Assembly: GCA_031278075.1 (NCBI GenBank)
Contig: JAITLE010000153.1
Span: 1-14,077, forward strand
Origin: Bifidobacteriaceae bacterium
GTDB taxonomy: Bacteria > Actinomycetota > Actinomycetes > Actinomycetales > WQXJ01
Direction of reading: 5' to 3'
DNA length: 14,077 nt
The notes under the pieces are model-generated. The model saw only the letters and a program-made list of their open reading frames with translations. It did no database searches and was not told the origin of the DNA. The position numbers and the translations under genes are program-made. How positions within the stretch are numbered: position 1 is the stretch's first letter; every line of letters begins with the position of its first letter. Positions 6,893 to 13,961 of the stretch are shown one piece after another.

Positions 6893-6896
6893 CGTG

Positions 6897-6901
6897 CCTC
6901 C
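6897..6901 (-). promoter_or_regulatory. Ribosome-binding site GGAGG that decides the membrane-protein start
   Basis: The minus strand has GGAGG, then CACG, then ATG at 6892. It lies past the dnaE stop. Confidence 0.6.
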
Positions 6902-6954
6902 GGCCGGCCGCGTCAACTCGAACGGCGCCCCGCCCGGCATCTCGGCTTGCCCGC

Positions 6955-9900
6955 TCACGCCACGCAATTCGCGCCCAAGGCGGCCTTGAGATCGGCGTAC
7001 AACGGGTCCGACTTGGCGACGGCGAGAGCGGACTCCAACGCGACGACGGTGGTGCGGCGCGCGCCGGTCAGCCTGAGGTGGACCGGCGCCCGGCCGGGAT
7101 GCGCCTGCAGGACGCCCCGCAGCCTGGCGGCGACCGCCTCGTTGACGCGGTTGGCGGGGAGGGTGATCTCGAGGGGCGTCAAACGGCCGGCGCCCGCGGC
7201 GTTGACCTCCAACGCTTTCATGTCGTGCGCGAACACGCTGACGGCGCCGTTCTCGGTGCGGGTCAGCCGACCCGTGACCACCACCAAGATGTCCTCCGCG
7301 AGGCGCTCCGCGTGCTGGGCGTAGGCCGCCCGGAAGAACTTGACCTCGACCGAGCCGTCGAGGTCCTCGACGTGGGCGATGGCCCACAGCGAACCGTTCT
7401 TCGAGGTCTTGCGCTGCAAGCCGGTGAGCAGCCCGGCGACGGTGACGCGTGTGCCGTCCGGAGTCGCCTCGGCGTCGCCCAAAGCGGAGGTGCGGTGGGT
7501 GGCGGCGGATTCCAGGGCGCCAGCCAGCCCGGACAGGGGGTGGTCCGAGACGTATAGCCCAAGCATTTCGCGCTCGAAGGCGAGCTTGACGTCGACTTCC
7601 CACTCCGGCAGATCGCGGATCTCGGCGTCGAGCGCCTCCCCGATCCCGCCCGCCTCGCCGAAGAGGTCGAATTGGCCGGCCGCCTCGTTGCGTTTGAGCG
7701 CCATCGCCCGGTCGACCGCCTCCTCGTGGGCGTCGAGGAGCGCCCGACGGCTTCCGCGGAACGCGTCGAACGCGCCGGCCTTGATCAGCGACTCGACGAC
7801 CCGCTTGTTGCACGCCGCGACAGGCGCCTTGGACAGGAAGTCCACGAACGACGTGTAGGCCCCTTTGCGCTCGCGGACCCCGACGATCGCCTCCACCACG
7901 CCCTCGCCCACGTTGCGGACCGCCGCCAGGCCGAACCTGATGTCCTTGCCCACTGGCGTGAAATCCGCGGCGGACGAGTTGACGTCCGGCGGGAGCACGG
8001 TGATCCCCATGCGGCGGCATTCGGCCAGATAGACGGCCGACTTGTCCTTGTCGCCGCGGACGGATGTGAGCAACGCCGCCATGTACTCCACCGGGTAGTG
8101 GCATTTCAGGTACGCCGTCCAGTAGGAGACCAGCCCGTATGCGGCGGAGTGGGACTTGTTGAACGCGTAGTCGGTGAACGGGACCAGGATCTGCCAGAGC
8201 GTCGAGATCGCGGCCTCGGAGTAGCCGCGGGCCCGCATGCCGGCGCTGAACGGGGCGTACGCCTCGTCCAGGATCTCCTTCTTCTTCTTGCCCATCGCGC
8301 GGCGCAGGAGGTCGGCCTGCCCCAGGGAGTAACCCGCCAGCTTCTGCGCGATCGACAGGACTTGCTCCTGGTAGACGATCAGCCCGTACGTCCCGCCGAG
8401 GATCTCCTCCAGCGGCTCGGCCAACTCGGGGTGGATGGGCGTGATCGGTTGGCGGCCGTTCTTCCGGTCCGCGTAATTGTTGTGCGAGTCGGCGCCCAGC
8501 GGCCCCGGCCGGTACAGCGCCTGCACCGCGGAGATGTCCTCGAAGTTGTCCGGCCGCAGCCGCTTGAGCAGCGATTGCATCCCGCCGCCATCTAGTTGGA
8601 ACACGCCGAGGGTCTCGCCTGAGGACAGCAGAGCGTAGGTCGCTTTGTCGTCCAACGGCAGTTCTTCCAGCACCACGGGAGCGTTGCCGTTGCGCACGAT
8701 CCCGTCCAGCGCGTCCTCGAGGATGGTCAAGTTGCGCAGCCCCAAGAAGTCCATCTTGACCAGCCCCAGGTCCTCGCACGCGTGGTAGGCGAACTGGGTG
8801 ATGATGGCGCCGTCCTGTTCGCGGCGCATGATCGGGATCACTTCCAGCAGCGGCGCGGAGGACATGATCACGCCGGCCGCGTGGACGCCCCACTGCCGCA
8901 CCAGGCCTTCGAGGCCGCGGGCTGTGACGAGCACCTTGGCCGCTTGGGGATCGGCCTCGACCAGGGCGCGGAACGCCTCGCCGTCCTTGTGCCGCGGGTG
9001 CTCCGGATCGAAGACGTCTGCGAGCGACATGTCCTTGCCCTGGACCGGCGCGGGCAGCTCCTTGGTGAGCCGCTCCCCGACGGCGAACGGGTACCCCAGG
9101 ATGCGCGCCGAGTCTTTCAGCGCCTGCTTGGCTTTGATGGTGCCGTAGGTCACGATCTGGGCGACCCTGTCGGCGCCGTATTTCTCGGTGACGTACTTGA
9201 TCACCTCGCCGCGGCGGCGCTCGTCGAAGTCCACGTCGAAGTCCGGGAGCGACTCGCGTTCCGGGTTCAAGAACCGCTCGAAGATCAACCCGTTCTTCAG
9301 CGGGTCGAGTTCGGTGATCCCCATCGCGTAGGCCGCCATCGAGCCGGCCCCTGACCCGCGCCCCGGCCCCACACGGATGCCCTGCGACTTCGCCCAGTTG
9401 ATGAAGTCCGCCACCACCAGGTAATACCCCGCGTAGCCCTTGTCGACGATCACGTCTTCCTCGTACGCGGCCTGGGCGGCGGCCTCGGCCGGGACGGCGC
9501 CGCCGAAGCGCCTCATCAGCCCTCGCTCGATCTCCTTGATCAACCAAGAGACCTCGCTCTCGCCCTCGGGCACCTGGAACCGGGGCATGTACCGGCCCTG
9601 CTGGCTCGCGAACGACGCGTCGCACCGTTCTGCCACGGCGAGGGTGTTGTCGCACGCCTCGGGCAGTTCGCTGAAGATCTCGCGCATCTCTTCCGAGGAC
9701 TTCAGGTAGTAGCCCTCGCCGTCGAACTTGAACCGGGTCGGATCGTCGAGAGTCTTGCCGGATTGGACGCACAACAGCGCCGCATGGGCGTCCGCGTCCT
9801 CCGCCGCGGCGTAATGCAGGTCGTTGGTGGCGAGCAGCGGCGCCCCCAAGTGTTTCGCCAAGCGCAACAGGTCCCGCGCCACCCGTCGCTCAATATCCAG

Positions 9901-10494
9901 CCCGTGGTCCATCAGCTCCACGAAATAGTTGTCACGCCCCAGGATGTCTTGGAACTCCCCCGCCGCGGCCACCGCCTCGTCCCACTGCCCCAGCCTGAGC
10001 CGGGTCTGGACCTCGCCCGAGGGGCAGCCCGTGGTGCCGATCAGCCCCTTGGCGTAGCGGTGGAACAGATCCCGATCCATCCTGGGCTTGTAGAACTGCC
10101 CCTCCAGGGAGGCGAGCGAACCCATCCGGAACAAGTTGTGCATCCCGGCTGTGGTCTCGGCCAAGAGCGTCATGTGAGTGTAAGCGCCGCCGGCGGAGAC
10201 GTCATCGTCCTTCTGCGCCTCCGTGCCCCAAAGGACTCGCCGCCTGTCCCCGCGGGCCAATCCGGGCGTGAGATAGGCCTCCAGCCCGATGATCGGTTTG
10301 ACGCCGGCCTTGTTGGCGGCTTCCCAAAACGCGTGTGCTCCGAACAGGAAGCCGTGGTCGGTGATGGCGATGGCCTCCTGACCCAGGGCCTGGCAACGTT
10401 CCAGCAGGTCAGCGATGCGGGCGGCCCCGTCCAGCATCGAATACTCGGTGTGGACGTGGAGGTGCGCGAAGCCCGCGCCGCCGGTGGGAGCCAT
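6955..10494 (-). CDS. dnaE: DNA polymerase III alpha subunit (DnaE1)
   Basis: Replicative DNA polymerase, 1179 aa, typical for the family. The PHP domain starts at once with HLHVHTEYSMLDG (His11, His13, His15) and TDHG (Asp46-His47). In related actinobacterial DnaE1 this domain carries the proofreading exonuclease; its histidines are kept here. The palm has GRGSGAGS and the catalytic PDFDVDFDERRR (about 417-428). NKSHSAAYGLVSYWTAYLK lies in the finger region. An OB-fold region follows near 1010-1060 (TRVTVAGLLTG to GSVEVKFF), before a divergent C-terminal domain. The ATG at 10494 matches the usual N-terminus. There is no good Shine-Dalgarno, but a TAAACT box lies 8 nt upstream. The gap to the pseudouridine synthase gene is 37 bp. 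Confidence 0.97.
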   Translation of the reverse strand: MAPTGGAGFAHLHVHTEYSMLDGAARIADLLERCQALGQEAIAITDHGFLFGAHAFWEAANKAGVKPIIGLEAYLTPGLARGDRRRVLWGTEAQKDDDVSAGGAYTHMTLLAETTAGMHNLFRMGSLASLEGQFYKPRMDRDLFHRYAKGLIGTTGCPSGEVQTRLRLGQWDEAVAAAGEFQDILGRDNYFVELMDHGLDIERRVARDLLRLAKHLGAPLLATNDLHYAAAEDADAHAALLCVQSGKTLDDPTRFKFDGEGYYLKSSEEMREIFSELPEACDNTLAVAERCDASFASQQGRYMPRFQVPEGESEVSWLIKEIERGLMRRFGGAVPAEAAAQAAYEEDVIVDKGYAGYYLVVADFINWAKSQGIRVGPGRGSGAGSMAAYAMGITELDPLKNGLIFERFLNPERESLPDFDVDFDERRRGEVIKYVTEKYGADRVAQIVTYGTIKAKQALKDSARILGYPFAVGERLTKELPAPVQGKDMSLADVFDPEHPRHKDGEAFRALVEADPQAAKVLVTARGLEGLVRQWGVHAAGVIMSSAPLLEVIPIMRREQDGAIITQFAYHACEDLGLVKMDFLGLRNLTILEDALDGIVRNGNAPVVLEELPLDDKATYALLSSGETLGVFQLDGGGMQSLLKRLRPDNFEDISAVQALYRPGPLGADSHNNYADRKNGRQPITPIHPELAEPLEEILGGTYGLIVYQEQVLSIAQKLAGYSLGQADLLRRAMGKKKKEILDEAYAPFSAGMRARGYSEAAISTLWQILVPFTDYAFNKSHSAAYGLVSYWTAYLKCHYPVEYMAALLTSVRGDKDKSAVYLAECRRMGITVLPPDVNSSAADFTPVGKDIRFGLAAVRNVGEGVVEAIVGVRERKGAYTSFVDFLSKAPVAACNKRVVESLIKAGAFDAFRGSRRALLDAHEEAVDRAMALKRNEAAGQFDLFGEAGGIGEALDAEIRDLPEWEVDVKLAFEREMLGLYVSDHPLSGLAGALESAATHRTSALGDAEATPDGTRVTVAGLLTGLQRKTSKNGSLWAIAHVEDLDGSVEVKFFRAAYAQHAERLAEDILVVVTGRLTRTENGAVSVFAHDMKALEVNAAGAGRLTPLEITLPANRVNEAVAARLRGVLQAHPGRAPVHLRLTGARRTTVVALESALAVAKSDPLYADLKAALGANCVA

Positions 10495-10502
10495 GGTCCA
10501 CG

Positions 10503-10508
10503 AGTTTA
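10503..10508 (-). promoter_or_regulatory. Candidate -10 box for a leaderless dnaE transcript
   Basis: The minus strand reads TAAACT, then CGTGGACC, then ATG. It resembles the hisD start region (GCGAA, TAGACT, CGTGCGC, ATG). No convincing -35 box. Confidence 0.4.
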
Positions 10509-10531
10509 GTTCGCCGCCCCCGCGCCGCCCC

Positions 10532-11443
10532 TCACGACTCGCGGAGGGCGATCAGGGCGCCTCGAAGATCGTCCGGCAGCGGGGCGCGGACGCGCGTCGG
10601 CGCGCCGGTCACCGGGTGGTCGAAACCCAGCTCGGCCGCGTGCAACCATTGCCGCGTCAGGCCCAGGCGCGCCGCCAGTCTCTTGTCGGCGCCGTAGAAG
10701 ACGTCCCCGACCAGCGGGTGGCCCATGGCCGCGAGATGCACCCGGATCTGGTGGGTGCGCCCGGTCTCGAGGCGCACGGTGAGCAGCGCCGCCCCGCGGA
10801 ACGCCTCCACCACCTCGTAGTGCGTGATCGACGGTTTGCCGCCCTCCACCACCTCGAATTTGAAGGCGCCCGGCAGCCGCCCGATCGGGCCGTCGACGGT
10901 TCCGCGCAAAGGGTTCGGCAGGCCTTGCGTGACCGCTTGATATACCTTGTCGACCACTCTATCTCGGAACATTTGTTTTAGTACAGAATAGGCCATCTCG
11001 CTCTTGGCGACCAGCATCAGCCCGGTGGTCCCCACGTCGAGTCGGTGCACGATGCCGCGCTGCTCGTCCCCAGCCCCTCGCGCCACCCGCACGCCTCCCG
11101 CGAGGAGCGATCCGAGCACTGTCGGCCCGCTCCAACCGGCGCTGGCGTGCGCCGCCACTCCGACTGGCTTGTCGACGATCAAGATGTCGTCGTCCTCATA
11201 GGCGATCGGGAGTTCGGCCAGGGGCTCCGGCGGGCGTTCCTGGGTCTCGTCCGGCAGTTCGATCCGCAGGATCGCTCCCGCTTCGAGTCTCGCGGACTTG
11301 CCCAGCGGCACGCCGTCTTGGTCGATCAGGCCGCGGGCCGCCAACTCGGCGGCCCGCGCCCGGCTGAGGCCCATCAAGCGGGCGACCGCCGCGTCCGCGC
11401 GTTCGCCGGCCAGCTCCGCGGGCACGGGAAGCAGGCGGATCAC
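10532..11443 (-). CDS. rluD: RluA/RluD-family 23S rRNA pseudouridine synthase
   Basis: A 303-aa enzyme that isomerises uridines in RNA; RluD members modify large-subunit rRNA. An S4 RNA-binding domain occupies residues about 12-62 (ADAAVARLMGLSRARAAEL). The catalytic domain follows, with DKPVGVAAH (91-99), the catalytic Asp136 in HRLDVGTTGL, and GRTHQIRVHL with GHPLVGD. The frame is open to 11482, but the GTG at 11443 is preferred. It overlaps the lspA stop as GTGA, and GGAGG (11454-11458) lies 10 nt upstream. Residues about 150-169 are encoded by an unusually AT-rich patch. The exact uridine target is not determinable, so the symbol is tentative. Confidence 0.92.
   Translation of the reverse strand: MIRLLPVPAELAGERADAAVARLMGLSRARAAELAARGLIDQDGVPLGKSARLEAGAILRIELPDETQERPPEPLAELPIAYEDDDILIVDKPVGVAAHASAGWSGPTVLGSLLAGGVRVARGAGDEQRGIVHRLDVGTTGLMLVAKSEMAYSVLKQMFRDRVVDKVYQAVTQGLPNPLRGTVDGPIGRLPGAFKFEVVEGGKPSITHYEVVEAFRGAALLTVRLETGRTHQIRVHLAAMGHPLVGDVFYGADKRLAARLGLTRQWLHAAELGFDHPVTGAPTRVRAPLPDDLRGALIALRES
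10939..10996. other. AT-rich patch with unusual codons inside the pseudouridine synthase gene
   Basis: On the coding strand, codons for AYSVLKQMFRDRVVDKVYQ include TAT, TCT, GTA, CTA, AAA, CAA, CGA, GAT, AGA and GTA, TAT, CAA again. These are rare in the surrounding GC-ending genes. The protein sequence still fits the family. On the plus strand there is a TTGATA (10937-10942), a 17-nt spacer and TATCTC, a weak antisense promoter match. Confidence 0.7.
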
Positions 11444-12078
11444 GGGGCCTTGGCCTCCAGGGTCACGCCGCGCAGGACGCAAATCATCATCAGGACCATC
11501 GCCCCCACGATCGCGATGTCGGCCACGTTGCCGACGAACCGCCCCCCGTAGTCGATGAAGTCCACCACATGCCCCCGGCCGAATCCCGGCGGCTGGAACA
11601 GGCGATCAGCGAGGTTCCCGGCTGCGCCGGCGACCAACAGCCCGAGCGTGAACGCCCAAGCCCGGGACCGCAATCTCTTGGCCACCAAGGCGACGGCCAC
11701 CAGCACAGCCGCGGCCAGCACCGTGAACACGACGGTCAGCGACTCACCCATCGAGAACGCGGCGCCGGGGTTGCGCACCAACCGCAGCTCCAGCCAGCCC
11801 GGCAGCAGTTCTGTGGCGCCGCCGCCGCTCAGCGCGCGGACCGCGATGAACTTGGTGATCTGGTCGAGTGCCAGCGTCACACCCGCGGTGACGAGCAAGA
11901 GCACGAGCCGTGTCGGAGCTGGAGGCCCCGAATCGGCGTCCGCGTCGAGCCGGGCCGCAGCCGGCTGGTCAGCCGTCGCCTCTTGGGCGTTCGCGCCGTC
12001 GAACCCTGAGAACACCTCGTCGGCCCAGCCGCCGGACTGCTCGGGCGCGCCGGAACCGTCGGTTGAGGCTTGGGTCAC
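11440..12078 (-). CDS. lspA: Lipoprotein signal peptidase LspA (signal peptidase II)
   Basis: Membrane aspartyl protease that cleaves signal peptides of prolipoproteins after lipidation. 212 aa from the GTG at 12078, 19 bp after the wag31 stop. Family motifs are LDQITK (71-76), RNPGAAF (102-108), GNLADRLF with catalytic Asp158, HVVDFID, and GNVADIAI with catalytic Asp187. Four transmembrane segments lie at about 56-77, 113-133, 140-157 and 181-203. The first 55 residues are acidic, polar and low in complexity, a cytosolic extension absent from short LspA proteins. The ribosome-binding site for the GTG is weak, so the true start could be somewhat later. The stop overlaps the next gene by 4 bp. 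Confidence 0.95.
   Translation of the reverse strand: MTQASTDGSGAPEQSGGWADEVFSGFDGANAQEATADQPAAARLDADADSGPPAPTRLVLLLVTAGVTLALDQITKFIAVRALSGGGATELLPGWLELRLVRNPGAAFSMGESLTVVFTVLAAAVLVAVALVAKRLRSRAWAFTLGLLVAGAAGNLADRLFQPPGFGRGHVVDFIDYGGRFVGNVADIAIVGAMVLMMICVLRGVTLEAKAP
11454..11458 (-). promoter_or_regulatory. Ribosome-binding site GGAGG inside the 3' end of lspA
   Basis: Lies 10 nt before the GTG of the pseudouridine synthase gene and fixes that start rather than the longer open frame. Confidence 0.6.
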
Positions 12079-12097
12079 CCAGACAGCTTAGCGATGA

Positions 12098-12736
12098 TCA
12101 GTTGGGGCCCAAGGCGTCGCCGACGCTCTTGTCGGCGGCGCCGTCGATGTCCGACAACAGATTCGCCAAATATGTCCGCAGCCGGGTCCGGTAGTCGCGC
12201 TCGAAGATGCGCAGACCCTCGATCTCGCGTTCCAGGTCCGCGCGCTCCTGCTCGAGGCGGGCCTTGGTCCGGCTTGAGGTGTCCTCAGCCTCGCGCACTA
12301 TCCCGGCAGCCTTCGCCTTGGCCTCGGAGAGGATCTGGTCGCCCTCTTCCTGACCGGCTTGGACGTACTGGTCGTGCAGCTTGCGGGCCAGAGCGAGCAT
12401 GCCCGTGGCGGACTCTTCCTCTTGCGCCGGGCTGGGCGGCGGCGGGGCGGCGAAGCCGGGCAGCGCTCCTTGAGCTGGCGGGGCTGGCGGTAGCGGCAGT
12501 TCGACCGGCGGAGGCGGGGCGGGGGCTGGGGTGGCCCCTCCGGCTTCCAACTCGGCGACGCGCAACTCGGCGGCGGCCAGCTTCGCTCTCAACTCCTCGT
12601 TCTCTCGGGCGAGTGTCCGCATCGCCAGAACCACCTCGTCGAGGAAGTCGTCGACCTCGACCTGGTCGTAGCCTTCACGGAACTTTGTGGCCTGGAATGC
12701 CTTCAACACCACATCGTCTGCGGTAAGTAGCGCCAT
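12098..12736 (-). CDS. wag31: DivIVA-family polar growth protein Wag31
   Basis: Coiled-coil scaffold that marks curved membrane at poles and septa and directs polar cell-wall growth in actinobacteria. 212 aa. The N-terminal DivIVA domain (1 to about 50) has LLTADDVV, FREGYDQVEVDDFLDEV and a first coiled coil ENEELRAKLAAAELRVAELEA. A Pro/Ala-rich linker follows at about 68-110, then a second coiled coil at about 120-195 (EAKAKAAGIVREAEDTSS, then RLEQERADLEREIEGLRIFE). An in-frame GTG three codons upstream is inside the Shine-Dalgarno, so the ATG at 12736 is the better start. It matches the short N-terminus of the family. Confidence 0.95.
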   Translation of the reverse strand: MALLTADDVVLKAFQATKFREGYDQVEVDDFLDEVVLAMRTLARENEELRAKLAAAELRVAELEAGGATPAPAPPPPVELPLPPAPPAQGALPGFAAPPPPSPAQEEESATGMLALARKLHDQYVQAGQEEGDQILSEAKAKAAGIVREAEDTSSRTKARLEQERADLEREIEGLRIFERDYRTRLRTYLANLLSDIDGAADKSVGDALGPN

Positions 12737-12738
12737 GT

Positions 12739-12747
12739 CTCCCACCT
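12739..12747 (-). promoter_or_regulatory. Ribosome-binding site of wag31 (AGGTGGGAG)
   Basis: The purine-rich site lies just before the ATG at 12736 and includes the upstream in-frame GTG, arguing against that GTG as the start. Confidence 0.65.
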
Positions 12748-12757
12748 AATCAGATTC

Positions 12758-12776
12758 CCTCAAGCAGCGCTTGAGG
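12758..12776 (-). promoter_or_regulatory. Perfect 8-bp hairpin in the wag31 leader
   Basis: The minus strand has CCTCAAGC, loop GCT, then GCTTGAGG, 10 nt upstream of the ribosome-binding site, in a 140-bp gap after yggT. GAATCTGATT follows rather than a T-run, so it is more likely a leader structure or operator than a terminator. A possible -10 box TAACGT lies at 12792-12797 without a clear -35, so wag31 may have its own promoter. Confidence 0.45.
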
Positions 12777-12876
12777 CTTGTACACGTACCTACGTTAGCC
12801 GATCTTGGCCGAATTGCCCCGCTCGGCGCGCTAAATGAGTGTGTTGAGCCCAAGAACCCACCCTGGCCCGGCCGCG

Positions 12877-13179
12877 TCACCAAGCGGATCCGTCCGCCAG
12901 CCGCGCCGCGACGTAGGCCACCACGGACACGGCGAACGCGACCACCATGAAGCTGACGTCCAAGGCGAACTGCCCGAACCTGACCGGGCGGACAACCCTC
13001 CGCACCAGCTTGAGAGGCGGGTCGGTCAGCGTGTACACGATCTCGGACAATGCGGCGCTGGCGCCGTGGGGCCGCCAGCCGCGGCTGAACACGATCACCC
13101 ACCCGATGACCATCCGAGCCAACAGCAGCAACAGATAGATCGCCGCGGCCAGCCAGACCACGTACGCCGCAGTGCGCAC
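12877..13179 (-). CDS. yggT: YggT-family membrane protein (YlmG/SepG-like)
   Basis: A 100-aa integral membrane protein. There are two hydrophobic segments, VWLAAAIYLLLLLARMVIGW (about 8-27) and VSFMVVAFAVSVVAYVAAR (about 75-93). The conserved connecting region carries LSEIVYTLTDPPLKLVRRVVRP. That order and the TDPPL motif are typical of the YggT family, encoded next to sepF in actinobacteria and linked to septum and nucleoid organisation (SepG in Streptomyces). The GTG start lies 12 bp after the sepF stop with only a weak Shine-Dalgarno. The tight spacing suggests co-transcription with sepF. Confidence 0.93.
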   Translation of the reverse strand: MRTAAYVVWLAAAIYLLLLLARMVIGWVIVFSRGWRPHGASAALSEIVYTLTDPPLKLVRRVVRPVRFGQFALDVSFMVVAFAVSVVAYVAARLADGSAW

Positions 13180-13191
13180 GGCGAGCCCAGC

Positions 13192-13626
13192 TCAGTCGTC
13201 TTCGAAGCGGCGAGATGAGTCGCCCGTGATCTCCGAAGTCGTCAGCGTCGCCGGCGAGAGCAAGAACACCTGGTTGGTGATCCGCTGCATGCGGCCCCGC
13301 ATGGCAAGCGCCATCCCCGACGCGAAGTCCACCAGGCGCTGGGCGTCGGCATCGTTCACGTGTGAGAGGTTGATGATCACGGGCACCGATTCGCGGTACG
13401 CCAGGCCGATCTTCTTCGCGTCGGCCCAATTCCTGGGATGCGCCGTCTCGATGCGGTGCGTCGGCTCGGCCACGGTCAGATGCGCACTAGCGCGTGCGGC
13501 ATGGATCGGTGTGACATCGGCGATCGCCTCCCCGGCGCCTTCGTAGTCGTCGTAGTAGTAGTCTTCGTCGTCGGCCTCCACGGGAAACCCGAGCTTCCTC
13601 TTAGCGGTCTGCATCAAACCGGCCAT
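13192..13626 (-). CDS. sepF: Cell division protein SepF
   Basis: Binds FtsZ and tethers it to the membrane at the division site, which matters in actinobacteria lacking FtsA. 144 aa. The N-terminal amphipathic helix MAGLMQTAKRKLGF is the expected membrane anchor. A Tyr/Asp-rich acidic linker (DDEDYYYDDYEGAGE) and the C-terminal SepF domain (about 62-133) follow, with PRNWADAKKI, VPVIINLSHV, RLVDFASGMALAMRG and NQVFLLSP. I chose the ATG at 13626 over one at 13635: GGAGA lies 9 nt upstream of 13626 but touches 13635, and family members start like MAG. Confidence 0.95.
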   Translation of the reverse strand: MAGLMQTAKRKLGFPVEADDEDYYYDDYEGAGEAIADVTPIHAARASAHLTVAEPTHRIETAHPRNWADAKKIGLAYRESVPVIINLSHVNDADAQRLVDFASGMALAMRGRMQRITNQVFLLSPATLTTSEITGDSSRRFEDD

Positions 13627-13635
13627 GTTGGTCAT

Positions 13636-13640
13636 TCTCC
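13636..13640 (-). promoter_or_regulatory. Ribosome-binding site GGAGA of sepF
   Basis: Spacing to the ATG at 13626 is 9 nt; spacing to the ATG at 13635 is zero. This decides the start. Confidence 0.6.
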
Positions 13641-13877
13641 GTTCTGGGTGGGTAGGGAAGATGTGGACCCAACAGCAACATAGACGCCCAGCACGCTGGC
13701 CGGCGCCAAATCACTCGGCGTGTCGCCTGTTTTCCGCGTGTTGAACAGCGCGCTCGCGCCCGCCGAGCGGCCTAAGCCTCGATCCGCCGATCATCGCCTA
13801 CTGCGCCGCCCCAGCCAGGCACGCTGGACACCCCCGGCCAACTCGACATAAGCCAACGCAGGCGACCGACCGTTTGC

Positions 13878-13894
13878 CGTGCGGGGACCGCACG
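13878..13894 (-). terminator. Possible terminator hairpin after the PgeF-like gene
   Basis: CGTGCGG, loop GGA, then CCGCACG form a perfect 7-bp stem about 70 bp beyond the stop. No T-run follows, so it would not be a standard intrinsic terminator. Confidence 0.3.
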
Positions 13895-13961
13895 CGAAGG
13901 CGGGGCGACAGTCCGGCCTGTTCAGTCAGACCCGCTCCGCCGCCTGCGCCGCGGCCCGACG

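Larger units (their letters stand above)
13627..13961. other. Gap between the PgeF-like gene and sepF; yggS absent
   Basis: No credible gene in these 335 bp. Actinobacteria often have yggS (PLP homeostasis) here, but there is no room for it and no recognisable remnant. The region probably holds the sepF promoter; TATGTT at 13677-13682 on the minus strand is a possible -10 box without a clear -35. A 7-bp stem lies just past the upstream gene (listed separately). Confidence 0.55.

Noticed and set aside
5504..7324. 606-codon plus-strand frame opposite hisD, the membrane-protein gene and dnaE
   Set aside because: Antisense shadow typical of high-GC DNA, rich in Arg/His/Pro, crossing several gene boundaries, with no family features.
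7672..8595. 307-codon plus-strand frame opposite dnaE
   Set aside because: Mirror of the conserved polymerase reading frame; composition only.
6374..9772. 1132-codon open frame overlapping dnaE on the same strand
   Set aside because: Arg/Gly-rich out-of-frame translation of dnaE with no domain. Only its last ~172 codons, past the dnaE stop, form the real membrane protein.
12746..13429. 227-codon minus-strand frame over yggT and sepF
   Set aside because: Out-of-frame shadow across two well-supported genes and the wag31 leader.
13688..13699. CCAGC-AC-GCTGG inverted repeat upstream of sepF
   Set aside because: Only a 5-bp stem with a 2-nt loop, expected often by chance in GC-rich DNA.
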